From Gammaproteobacteria bacterium (GTDB lineage Bacteria; Pseudomonadota; Gammaproteobacteria; Steroidobacterales; Steroidobacteraceae): 64,000 bases of DNA. Of this stretch, positions 29,565 through 37,058 are shown one piece after another. The stretch is taken from assembly GCA_947469285.1 (NCBI GenBank), contig CANIOW010000007.1, positions 43,714-107,713 of the forward strand, given 5' to 3'. Each line of letters starts with the position of its first letter. The stretch's first letter is position 1. The translations under genes were made by a program, and so were the position numbers. The notes under the pieces were generated by a model that saw only the letters and a program-made list of their open reading frames with translations, did not search any database and was not told the origin of the DNA.

Positions 29565-30637
29565 ATCGCATTGACCGTTATCTGGCGCGCACGGCTCTGC
29601 TTTATACCGGCTTGGTGCTGGCAGTGCTGTTGTCACTGGGCTCGCTGCTGGTGTTTCTGGGGCAGCAGACCGATATCGGGATTGGCACCTACACTTTGAG
29701 TGATGCCTTGTGGTTCACGCTGTTGCAGCTCCCCAATCAGGCGTTCGAATTGATGCCGATGGCGGCGCTGATCGGTACCTTGCTCGGGCTGGGCTTGTTG
29801 CAGCGTGACGGTGAGTTGGTGGCCTTGCGCGCGGCTGGCGTGTCGATCTGGCGGATCGCCTTGGCAGCCGGTGGCGCTGGGTGCCTGTTGTTGCTGGTGA
29901 TGGGCTTGCTGGGTGAAGTGGTGTCCCCGCCGCTGGATCGTTACGCCAGACAGTCAAAGATGTTTGCAAAATTCGCCGATGTCGAACTCGGTACGGCGGC
30001 CGGAACCGGCGGTGCTTGGGTCCGCGATGGAAACCGGGTGGTGTCTTTCGGTCAGCAAAGTGCTGATGGCACTTTTGGCGGGCTAACCTGGTTCGAATTT
30101 GATGAACAGCATCATCTGCGTTCGATGGCCGAGGCCAGTACCGCTACCCAATTGGCTTCTGGACGGTGGCGCTTACTGGGCTGGCGCGAAACCAGCCTCC
30201 ATACCACGGGTGTCCGCGTGACCGGCCCCGGTGAACACGAGGTCAACACGCAGCTGTCCGCGGAGTTTCTAGGGTTGGCCGTGATTAACCCGCGCTCGCT
30301 GTCGATGAGCGGTTTATGGCGTTATATCTCTTACCAGCGCGCCAACGGACTAGACGCTACGGTCTTTGCGATCGCCTTGTGGTCGCGGTTGGCACGTACC
30401 TTGAGTGTGGTGCTGGTGTGCATGCTGGCGGTGCCGTTCGTGTTCGGCCCCGTGCGCTCCGGTAGCGCCGGACGACAAACGGTGATCGGCATCTTGCTCG
30501 GCGTTGGTTTTTTTCTGTTAACGCGGACACTGGAGAACAGCGGGCAGGTCTACGGCTTGGACCCCGTGTTTATCGGTTGGGCGCCGGTGGTTTTGTTGGC
30601 GGGGCTGACCACGGTACTGATCCGTCGCACCCGTTAA
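29561..30637 (+). CDS. lptG: LPS export ABC transporter permease LptG
   Basis: A 358-residue partner of LptF in the LptB2FG complex. The N-terminus MNRIDRYLARTALLYTGLVL and the ELMPMAALIGTLLGLGLL and ELVALRAAGVS segments are typical of LptG. A periplasmic beta domain lies at about 130-260 and C-terminal helices at 265-355. Start at 29561 is set by the ATGA overlap with lptF and by the strong ribosome site. The longer open frame from 29417 is rejected. Confidence 0.94.
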   Translation: MNRIDRYLARTALLYTGLVLAVLLSLGSLLVFLGQQTDIGIGTYTLSDALWFTLLQLPNQAFELMPMAALIGTLLGLGLLQRDGELVALRAAGVSIWRIALAAGGAGCLLLLVMGLLGEVVSPPLDRYARQSKMFAKFADVELGTAAGTGGAWVRDGNRVVSFGQQSADGTFGGLTWFEFDEQHHLRSMAEASTATQLASGRWRLLGWRETSLHTTGVRVTGPGEHEVNTQLSAEFLGLAVINPRSLSMSGLWRYISYQRANGLDATVFAIALWSRLARTLSVVLVCMLAVPFVFGPVRSGSAGRQTVIGILLGVGFFLLTRTLENSGQVYGLDPVFIGWAPVVLLAGLTTVLIRRTR

Positions 30638-30658
30638 CGCGCCTTAAGACGCGGCGCG
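30638..30658. terminator. Candidate bidirectional hairpin between lptG and the RDD gene
   Basis: CGCGCC (30638-30643) and GGCGCG (30653-30658) form a 6-bp perfect stem with a 9-base loop exactly where the convergent lptG and RDD genes meet. There is no T-tract, so intrinsic termination is uncertain. Confidence 0.35.
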
Positions 30659-31186
30659 CGGCGCAGACGTTAACACCACGCGCGTGCTGGACCAGCGGTC
30701 CTGTAGTGCGCCTAGACCCCGCCAGCGCAGCCAGAGGGCATTGATGACAGTGGGGAGTGTGCAGCCTATCGCCAACGTTGGTTGGCGCAGCATCATCGCC
30801 AACACGGCCATCAGCAGCAGCACGTGGAATGGCGCCGCGCAGCCGAGGCGGCGCAGCACATCACCCCACTGCAGGAGTGCACCATCGGTACGCTCGACGC
30901 GGATTTTCCAGGCCTTCATGCCCAGGCTCTGGCCAGCCTTGCGCCAGCCGTAGCCGAAATACAGGGTGGTGAAGCTGCCAAATAACAGCAGATTCGCCAG
31001 TCGTTCACCGAGCCCAGGCGCGTGTAAGGCACCAACGGGTCGCTGTAGTCCACCCGTGAGTGCCAGCACGATGAAGCCGGCGAGCATCGCCAAGGCCAGC
31101 AGCAACAGTCCGTCATAGACGCCAGCGGCAAAACGGCGGAATAGCCCGGCAGGACGGAAAGACGCAGCAGGATCGGACGCGGACAT
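30644..31186 (-). CDS. RDD family membrane protein
   Basis: A 180-residue inner-membrane protein of the RDD family, with an FRRFAAGVYDGLLLLALAMLAGF opening that contains the Arg and Asp residues of the family, and a WRKAGQSLGMKAWKIRVER segment near residue 85. Three to four hydrophobic segments are present. RDD proteins have been linked to ion transport, but function here is unknown. It converges with lptG and is divergent from the cytochrome b gene by 61 bp. Confidence 0.88.
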   Translation of the reverse strand: MSASDPAASFRPAGLFRRFAAGVYDGLLLLALAMLAGFIVLALTGGLQRPVGALHAPGLGERLANLLLFGSFTTLYFGYGWRKAGQSLGMKAWKIRVERTDGALLQWGDVLRRLGCAAPFHVLLLMAVLAMMLRQPTLAIGCTLPTVINALWLRWRGLGALQDRWSSTRVVLTSAPRAAS

Positions 31187-31247
31187 GCAAGGCTCCAGAA
31201 GCAGCGCGGTAGGATACGCGACAGACCCTCAGGGCAGGAGAGCGACG

Positions 31248-31928
31248 ATGGCAGAGGTGAAGGTTTGGGACTGGCCAGTACGCGGTTCACACTGGGTACT
31301 AGCGGTGTGTGTGGCGGGGTCGTGGTGGAGTGGGGAGCAGGGCGCCACGGCGTTTGTCTGGCATCAAGTCTGTGGCTATACCGCTCTGGTGACCGTGGTG
31401 TTTCGCTTGGGCTGGGGAGTGTTCGGGACCCGCACCGCGCGGTTCAGCGACTTCCTGGTCGGTCCCCGCGCGGTGGCGGAGCACCTCCGGGCGCTCTGGC
31501 GGCGCGAGTTGCCGCCGCACGCGGGGCATGCGCCTAGCGGTGGCTGGGCCGCGCTGGCCCTGTGGTTGGCCGTGCTGGCGCAGGCGGGAACGGGGCTGTT
31601 CGCGAATGATGACATCTTCAATGCCGGTCCGTTTTATGGCTGGGTGGAGGACGGACTGAGCGACAGCTTGACCACCTGGCACCATTTCATCTTTGACGGC
31701 TTACTGGTGTTGGTGGGCTTGCACGTGGTGGCCATCGTGTTTTATCGGCTATGGGGCGGGCAGCACCTGCTGCAGGCCATGTTCACCGGTAGGCGCAACG
31801 ACTTGCCAGCGGCGGCGGCCATCGGGCCAGAACGGCTGGGGTGGGCTGTGGCCTGGTGGCTCGTGGTCGCCGGCACCTTGGCACTGGCGGTATGGCTGGC
31901 CCCGCCGGCCGTGGTGCTGTCGTTTTAA
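31248..31928 (+). CDS. Cytochrome b561-type membrane protein
   Basis: A 226-residue di-haem b-type cytochrome of the Ni-hydrogenase/b561 superfamily. Likely haem-ligand histidines are visible in DWPVRGSHWVL (helix 1), FVWHQVCGYTAL (helix 2) and TTWHHFIFDGLLVLVGLHVVAIVFY (helices near 160-185). Four to five membrane helices, with one further helix at the C-terminus. ATG at 31248 has GGCAGGAG upstream. It converges with a c-type cytochrome gene, a pair that may form an electron-transfer module; the partner dehydrogenase is not seen here. Confidence 0.88.
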   Translation: MAEVKVWDWPVRGSHWVLAVCVAGSWWSGEQGATAFVWHQVCGYTALVTVVFRLGWGVFGTRTARFSDFLVGPRAVAEHLRALWRRELPPHAGHAPSGGWAALALWLAVLAQAGTGLFANDDIFNAGPFYGWVEDGLSDSLTTWHHFIFDGLLVLVGLHVVAIVFYRLWGGQHLLQAMFTGRRNDLPAAAAIGPERLGWAVAWWLVVAGTLALAVWLAPPAVVLSF

Positions 31929-31950
31929 GGTGAACGCCAGCTCCTGCTGG

Positions 31951-32018
31951 GCACCACGCCGCGCGCGGCGTGGCCCTCGCCATGGCCCTCGCCATCGCGA
32001 GGGCCATGGCCGTGGTGC
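31951..32018. terminator. Nested inverted repeat with tandem copy between convergent cytochrome genes
   Basis: A 13-bp perfect stem CCATGGCCCTCGC (31980-31992) pairs with GCGAGGGCCATGG (31997-32009) around a 4-base loop CATC. An outer 8-bp pair, GCACCACG (31951-31958) with CGTGGTGC (32011-32018), encloses it. The left arm TGGCCCTCGCCA is itself present twice in tandem (31971-31982 and 31983-31994), so either copy could pair. It fills the space between two convergent stops, suggesting bidirectional termination; no T-tract is present. Confidence 0.55.
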
Positions 32019-32022
32019 GGTA

Positions 32023-32520
32023 TCAGTGGTGGTCTTCTGCCTTGAACCGCTTATGGCAGGTGCCGCAGGCCTTGCCGACCGCCAGAAAGGCCGGCGTGAT
32101 CTGTGCCAGATCGCCCGACTGGGCTACGCGCGACAGGAGTGCCGACTGCGTTTCCAAGTCTTTCGCCAGCCGTTTGAATTCCTCTAGGTTGGCGTAGATC
32201 TCGTCTTTGGCCTCACTGCCCTTGATGCCCCGGGTGGAGGGGTCGAAGCCCTCAACGAACATCGGCGCCAAGGCCGCCAGTCGCGTGGCCTGCATGGCGA
32301 AACGGGCGCTGTCGTAGGGCGCTTGGCCTTTAATGACGGCGGCCATCGGGCCCATGTTCCACCCCATCACCTGAAACACGCTCTGGCGATATTTGAGATA
32401 TTGACCCGGCTTAGGGCCTGCTGGCCCGGTGGTGGCGGTGTGCGCCGTGGCTACTGGCATGGCCAGTGCGAATGCCAGCAGGGGCGCCATCCAGGCGCGT
32501 GAACGCAAGCGGTGAATCAT
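32023..32520 (-). CDS. Cytochrome c'/c556-type periplasmic cytochrome
   Basis: A 165-residue exported four-helix-bundle cytochrome. A signal peptide covers residues 1-26. The single haem site CGTCH is near the C-terminus (Cys152, Cys155, His156), as in the cytochrome c'/c556 family. Upstream helices carry the KYRQSVFQVMGWNMGPMAAV pattern of the family. ATG at 32520 is preceded by AAGGA at 6 bases; an upstream TTG is rejected. It converges with the b-type cytochrome and could accept its electrons. Confidence 0.92.
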   Translation of the reverse strand: MIHRLRSRAWMAPLLAFALAMPVATAHTATTGPAGPKPGQYLKYRQSVFQVMGWNMGPMAAVIKGQAPYDSARFAMQATRLAALAPMFVEGFDPSTRGIKGSEAKDEIYANLEEFKRLAKDLETQSALLSRVAQSGDLAQITPAFLAVGKACGTCHKRFKAEDHH

Positions 32521-32638
32521 GGGCAATCCTTTCAGGTGGGCTGGGCACGGCAGAGTGCCGGTAGGGGTCGAGATGAGTAGTGTAAACGGGTTGGCCAGTG
32601 ATCACCGCGCGTCACCGTGGAGGCATGGCCATGGCGAA

Positions 32639-33229
32639 TTAGAGTGGCGTGGGCTCAATGAGTTCCGTACGACGTGCCCGCAGCACCGCGCGTACCACGT
32701 CGACGCTGGGACGCCCTGCCAGTCCGGCAATGGTGTCTGCCAGTTCGTCCCAGCCTTTGCCTGCGGTCAGCAGCCGGCGGGCATCGGCGAGCAAACGTTC
32801 CACTTCGTCGAGACGGATGGTCGATGGCAGTGGGGCGGCACGCGCCACGATGTTGCTTGTGAGGACGGGAATGGAGGTTGGCTTAACCGCCGCCTGCGCC
32901 CACACGGAGGGGTCTTCATGCGTCGCATCCACCAAGGGGATGCACCGCTCCAGGCTTTGCCCGCCCACTAAATTTGCTAGCTGTTGCATCATCTCAAAGG
33001 CTTCTGCCAGCAGCTCGTCTTCGCCGCGCGCTTGCACAATGACTTCAAGTCGCGTGAGCTGCGACAGCGCATGGTCCACAATCCAAGGGGCTGGTCGGAT
33101 GTGAGCGGGCCACGGCTGCACCCGCTGGTAGAGTGGCTCCGGCAAAGCCAGATAACGCTGGTGCAGTTCTAGGCTGGTGCGCCAGCGCGCCAGTCGCTCC
33201 AGCAGGCGCGCTTGAGTCGGGCCCGACAT
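32639..33229 (-). CDS. Hypothetical protein, largely helical
   Basis: A 196-residue protein I do not recognise. The N-terminal half is helical and aromatic-rich (LERLARWRTSLELHQRYLALPEPLYQ, VQPWPAHIRPAPWIVDHALSQLTRLEV), the C-terminal half includes STIRLDEVERLLADARRLLTAG. No membrane segment, signal or metal motif is apparent. ATG at 33229 is the first reasonable start. It lies 9 bp downstream of the MAPEG gene on the same strand, so it is probably co-transcribed with it. The codon usage looks like the neighbours. Its role cannot be read from sequence. Confidence 0.75.
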   Translation of the reverse strand: MSGPTQARLLERLARWRTSLELHQRYLALPEPLYQRVQPWPAHIRPAPWIVDHALSQLTRLEVIVQARGEDELLAEAFEMMQQLANLVGGQSLERCIPLVDATHEDPSVWAQAAVKPTSIPVLTSNIVARAAPLPSTIRLDEVERLLADARRLLTAGKGWDELADTIAGLAGRPSVDVVRAVLRARRTELIEPTPL

Positions 33230-33238
33230 TCGCCGCGC

Positions 33239-33613
33239 CTAACCGCCGGCGACGAAGATGGTCAGCGTGCAGACCAAGCCGACCGTCCACGCCAGCGAGC
33301 GCAGCACCCCTAGATTGGCGATATAGAGCCCGATGTAAACCAGGCGGGCAGCGACAAAGACCAGTGCCAGCGTATCCACTTTGGCCTGCGGGGCATGCGT
33401 TAGGTTGGCAATGATGACGGCCGTTGAAAACAGCGCGAACGCCTCCCAGCCGTTGGCCTGCGCGGCATTGGCGCGTTGTTGCCAGCCTTCAAGGCGGGCG
33501 AGCCAGGGGCGTGGGTTTTTGTTGTCATAGCCCTTCACGCTAGCCTTGGCGAGGGTGACCGAAAAAATAGGCAGCAGGCCGGCGACCAGTACACACCAAA
33601 ATGCGGTTGTCAT
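33239..33613 (-). CDS. MAPEG family membrane protein
   Basis: A 124-residue inner-membrane protein with four hydrophobic segments and the MAPEG pattern: PRPWLARLEGWQQRANAAQANGWEAF, where the conserved RxxxANxN-like segment reads RANAAQANGWE, and ARLVYIGLYIANLGVLRSL near the end. MAPEG proteins conjugate glutathione to lipophilic compounds or handle eicosanoid-like lipids; bacterial roles are mostly unknown. It lies between the HapK-like gene and the unknown helical gene on the minus strand. Confidence 0.88.
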   Translation of the reverse strand: MTTAFWCVLVAGLLPIFSVTLAKASVKGYDNKNPRPWLARLEGWQQRANAAQANGWEAFALFSTAVIIANLTHAPQAKVDTLALVFVAARLVYIGLYIANLGVLRSLAWTVGLVCTLTIFVAGG

Positions 33614-33640
33614 GAAAAAGCTCCTTCAATGGCTCTAGGG

Positions 33641-33946
33641 TCAGAGTGCTTCGGTGGTGACGAACAGGGGGGCGTCAGCGAAGGTTTGGAATTGTGCGGC
33701 CACTGCCTGCAGGGTCGCCGTGCCAATGTCGCTCATCAGGGCCGCGGGGTCGCTGAACCGCAACACTTCCACGTATTGGTAGGGCGCGGTGCCACCGCCC
33801 AGCAGGCCTGTCGTGCGCAATACTTCAAAGCTGTTGACGGAGGGCAGTGCGTTTACGATCGGGAGGTCCGTGGTGCGTGCCCAGTGCTCGTAGGCGGCGA
33901 CATCGACGCCAGGTTTGAGGTTGAACAGGACAATGAGGGTCGACAC
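33641..33946 (-). CDS. HapK/RedY-like small protein
   Basis: A 101-residue protein matching the REDY-like HapK family: STLIVLFNLKPGVDVAAYEHWA, TTDLPIVNALPSVNSFEVLR, GLLGGGTAPYQYVEVLRF and a FADAPLFVTTEAL tail. The family fold is a dimeric alpha-beta barrel (EthD/NIPSNAP-like). GTG at 33946 has GGAG at good spacing; the 23-residue upstream extension is not supported. HapK came from a prodigiosin cluster, but homologues are common beside catabolic genes, and no prodigiosin genes lie here. It is the nearest upstream neighbour of the divergent VOC-flavoenzyme run. Confidence 0.8.
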   Translation of the reverse strand: MSTLIVLFNLKPGVDVAAYEHWARTTDLPIVNALPSVNSFEVLRTTGLLGGGTAPYQYVEVLRFSDPAALMSDIGTATLQAVAAQFQTFADAPLFVTTEAL

Positions 33947-34062
33947 GGGCGTACTCCGATGCGGCAAGTGGGCAGCTACTACCGGCAGTTTGTGAGGGCT
34001 ACCTAGCGCTGTCAATGCGCGGGAGGGAGCCGCACTGGGTTAGCGGCTGCTAGTATCCGCTC

Positions 34063-34974
34063 ATGAAGACCTCTCCTCTTGGGCGCATCCGCGCCGTGAC
34101 GCTGACCTGCCCGAACTTAAAAGTTGCCGTGGCGGCTTATGAGTTGGCGCTCGGCTATCGGACGCTAGAGGCAGGGCGGGTTGAGGCGCCATTAGCCGTT
34201 GCGTGGGGTGCGCCCGGTGTGACGGGGGCTGCGTATGCAGTGCTCGGGCCGCTCAGTGGTGAAGCGACCTTTATCCGCTTTGTCGAAGTGCCGGGTTCGC
34301 AGCCCTATGCGCCATATTCGGCCTATGGCTGGAACGCCATGGAACTGACGGTGCAGGATTGCGATGCGGCGGTGGCGCAGCTGGCAGTCGGTCCGTTTAC
34401 TGTGGTTGGCCCACCAGAAGATCTGGCGTTTGCCGACGGCGCCTTGCGTGCCGGGCAGGTCGTGGGGCCGCATGGCGAGATTATCTACCTCACGCAGGTG
34501 CGGCGGCAGCTACCGGGTTTTGCTTTGCCGGTGGCCCAGTCGTTCGTCGACCGGGTGTTCATCATGGTGCTGCATGGGCCTGCGGCACAGCCGGGTCTCG
34601 AGCATTACCGGGCAGCTTTCGGTAACGAAGCTTCGGCGACCTTCGACGTCACAGTGCCTTTTATGGCCCACTATCAGGGGTTGCCGGCACAACATCCTTA
34701 CCGCATCGGCACGTTGGTGTTGGCTAATGGTTTTTACCTCGAAATGGACAACAGTCCGGCCCACATCGGTCCGCGGGCTGCGCCAGCCGGGGGGCTGCCG
34801 CCGGGGATTGCGATGGTGACTTTTGAAACCGACGCGACCGCGGATAAGCACGCCATCTGGGGTGTGCCACCGGCGGCGAGCATCGTCTATGGCGGACGTG
34901 CGGCACGACGCGTCTGCGGTGCCTTCGGGGAATGGATCGAATTATTGTCAGCGCCGGCAGGAGGGGTGCGGTGA
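34063..34974 (+). CDS. VOC superfamily protein with two tandem VOC domains
   Basis: A 303-residue glyoxalase/extradiol dioxygenase-superfamily protein. Two homologous halves are visible: residues about 8-150 start with RAVTLTCPNLKVAVAAYELALGYR and end EIIYLTQV; about 160-300 start with SFVDRVFIMVLHGPAAQPGLEHYRAAFG and end EWIELLSA. Metal residues cannot be fixed from sequence. Reaction unknown; candidates are ring-cleaving dioxygenase, isomerase or lyase. It overlaps the next flavoenzyme gene by 4 bp (GTGA), so the two are translationally coupled and probably act on the same substrate. Confidence 0.85.
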   Translation: MKTSPLGRIRAVTLTCPNLKVAVAAYELALGYRTLEAGRVEAPLAVAWGAPGVTGAAYAVLGPLSGEATFIRFVEVPGSQPYAPYSAYGWNAMELTVQDCDAAVAQLAVGPFTVVGPPEDLAFADGALRAGQVVGPHGEIIYLTQVRRQLPGFALPVAQSFVDRVFIMVLHGPAAQPGLEHYRAAFGNEASATFDVTVPFMAHYQGLPAQHPYRIGTLVLANGFYLEMDNSPAHIGPRAAPAGGLPPGIAMVTFETDATADKHAIWGVPPAASIVYGGRAARRVCGAFGEWIELLSAPAGGVR

Positions 34975-36959
34975 CAGCCTCGGATACGAAATATCCGCAT
35001 CTGTTTGCGCCCTTCAGCCACGGGCGCTTGCAGTTGCGTAACCGCATCCTGCATGCCTCCATGACGACGCGTCGTGTTTTCGAGCAGCAAGTGACGCCGG
35101 CGATGATCCAGTATTACGCTAACCGTGCGCGCGGGGGTGCGGCGCTGGTGGTGAGTGAGCCGCTGAACATGGCGCGTTTGCAGCAGGCCGCACACAAGGT
35201 GCGGGTCTGGAACGACGACAACCTTGATGGTCTGCAACGCTGGGCGGCCGCCGTGGAAGGCGAGGGCTGCCGTCTGCTCGGACAAGTGCAGGACTCTGGC
35301 CGTGGGCGTCATGAGAAGGGCCGTAACCCGGCGGCCATCGGCGTTTCTGCCTTGCCTGACGACTTGTCGTGGACCGTACCACACGCACTGCGTGTCGATG
35401 AACTGCGCCAGTTGGTCGACGACTTTGCCCAGTCAGCGGCGCGGCTCGAGCGTTGTGGATTTTCAGGCGTGGAAATTTCGGCCGGTCACGGCCATTTGTT
35501 TCACCAATTTCTGTCTCCTTGGAGCAACCTGCGCGAAGACGCCTATGGTGGCGACTTCGACGGTCGTTTGCGTTTCCTCGCAGAGACCGTAGCGGCCATC
35601 CGGGCCGCTTGTGGGCCGGGGTTTGTGGTGGCGGTGAAATTGCCCGGTGATGATGGCCTGCCGGGTGGCGTGGACCCGTCTCTGGCAGCGCAGATTGCCC
35701 ATGCCCTGACGCTGGATGACAGCATCGATTATGTGGCGTTTTGTCAGGGAACACATGCGCGCACACTCGACTGGCACGTTCCCGATATGCACTGGCCACG
35801 TTCCACTTGGATGCCGCTCATTGCCCAGTTGCGGGCGTCGGTGAATGGCAAGCCGTTGGTCGGGCTCGGCCTCATTACTGACCCTGCGGAAGCGGATGCG
35901 CATCTGGCCAGTGGGGTGGTCGAATTGGTGGCGCTCGGTCGCGCACTGGTCACCGATCCCGCCTGGCCAAGCAAGGCCGCCGCTGGCCGGGAAGCCGAGA
36001 TTCGGTACTGCGTGTCCTGCAATACTTGCTGGGGCACTATCGTTGATGGCGCGCCTTTGGCTTGTGATAACAACCCCCGCGTGGCAGAACCCGACGAGGT
36101 CGATTGGCGCCCGACGCCCGTGCCGCGGCCGCGCAAGGTGGTGGTGGTTGGTGCGGGTGTGGCGGGTCTGGAGGCGGCCTGGGTAGCCGCGGCTCGCGGA
36201 CATCAGGTCACGGTGTTTGGAGCTTCCGCAACCGTGGGCGGAAAGACGCGACTGCATGCGTCCTTGCCAGGCGGGGAGTCGCTGTCGTCGGTTTACGATT
36301 ACCAGTGGTTGGCGGCGAAACGCGCTGGGGTGAGGTTTGAGCTTGGGCTGCGTGTCGGCCTGGCCGAGATTGTTGCAGCAACCCCTGACGTGGTGGTGAT
36401 GGCCACGGGCTCTACCATGCTCTGGCCACGTTCCTTGCCAGCCTCATGGCGGGCCACTGGCGCAGTGGCGAATTTGCGGCAGCTGATGGCGGATCTGGCC
36501 GGGTTGAGGGAGCCGCAAGGAGGGGTGGCGGTGGTCCTCGATATGGACCACACCGAAGGGACCTACGCGGCGGCGGTGCGTTTGCGGCAGCTGTTTGACG
36601 AGGTGGTGTTGGTGACTCCGCGCGAGCGGATCGCGGTGGACGTGCCGCTAGTCAGCGCGCTGGGTATCTACCGGCGTTTGACGCAACTGGGGGTGCGGGT
36701 GGTGCCGCTACACGAACTGCACGCTGCGTCGATACTCGAAGAGGGGCGGGTGAGCCTGTGTAACGTGTACACCGGCGTCTTGACCGAGATTGACGCGGTT
36801 GCGGTGATCGCCTATGCGACCCCGCGTGCGCAGGACGATACGCTCGTCGACGGGCTGCGAGCTACAGGCATCGAGGTGCAGGTGGTGGGTGACTGCCAGC
36901 AGCCGCGGACACTGCTGGCGGCGACGGCTGACGGCCATCGCGTTGGCCTATTGTTGTAG
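34971..36959 (+). CDS. FadH-like NADH:flavin oxidoreductase with atypical active site
   Basis: A 662-residue multi-cofactor reductase of the 2,4-dienoyl-CoA reductase / trimethylamine dehydrogenase family. The N-terminal 340 residues are an FMN TIM barrel. Cysteines 347, 350, 353 and 365 (CVSCNTC...C) bind a [4Fe-4S] cluster. From about 375 there is a Rossmann FAD/NADH module with VVVVGAGVAGLEAAWVAA. The barrel active-site segment reads SAGHGHLFHQFLSP, so the usual proton-donor Tyr is replaced by His (His175) and the upstream ligand His by Ser (Ser170). I chose GTG at 34971, preceded by AGGAGGGG and overlapping the VOC stop. Role: reduction of an unsaturated or conjugated substrate, identity unknown. 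Confidence 0.88.
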   Translation: MTASDTKYPHLFAPFSHGRLQLRNRILHASMTTRRVFEQQVTPAMIQYYANRARGGAALVVSEPLNMARLQQAAHKVRVWNDDNLDGLQRWAAAVEGEGCRLLGQVQDSGRGRHEKGRNPAAIGVSALPDDLSWTVPHALRVDELRQLVDDFAQSAARLERCGFSGVEISAGHGHLFHQFLSPWSNLREDAYGGDFDGRLRFLAETVAAIRAACGPGFVVAVKLPGDDGLPGGVDPSLAAQIAHALTLDDSIDYVAFCQGTHARTLDWHVPDMHWPRSTWMPLIAQLRASVNGKPLVGLGLITDPAEADAHLASGVVELVALGRALVTDPAWPSKAAAGREAEIRYCVSCNTCWGTIVDGAPLACDNNPRVAEPDEVDWRPTPVPRPRKVVVVGAGVAGLEAAWVAAARGHQVTVFGASATVGGKTRLHASLPGGESLSSVYDYQWLAAKRAGVRFELGLRVGLAEIVAATPDVVVMATGSTMLWPRSLPASWRATGAVANLRQLMADLAGLREPQGGVAVVLDMDHTEGTYAAAVRLRQLFDEVVLVTPRERIAVDVPLVSALGIYRRLTQLGVRVVPLHELHAASILEEGRVSLCNVYTGVLTEIDAVAVIAYATPRAQDDTLVDGLRATGIEVQVVGDCQQPRTLLAATADGHRVGLLL

Positions 36960-37058
36960 TGGGCTCCTGTGGAGCTACATTTTGCGTGGTGGGTGCGCTA
37001 GCATCACCAGCGTGGACTGAATTTCCCGTTACGATAGATTAGACGCGAGGAGGCACCG

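Noticed and set aside
33641..33946. Prodigiosin-type cluster because of a HapK-like gene
   Set aside because: None of the prodigiosin synthesis enzymes are in the window; HapK homologues are common near catabolic genes.
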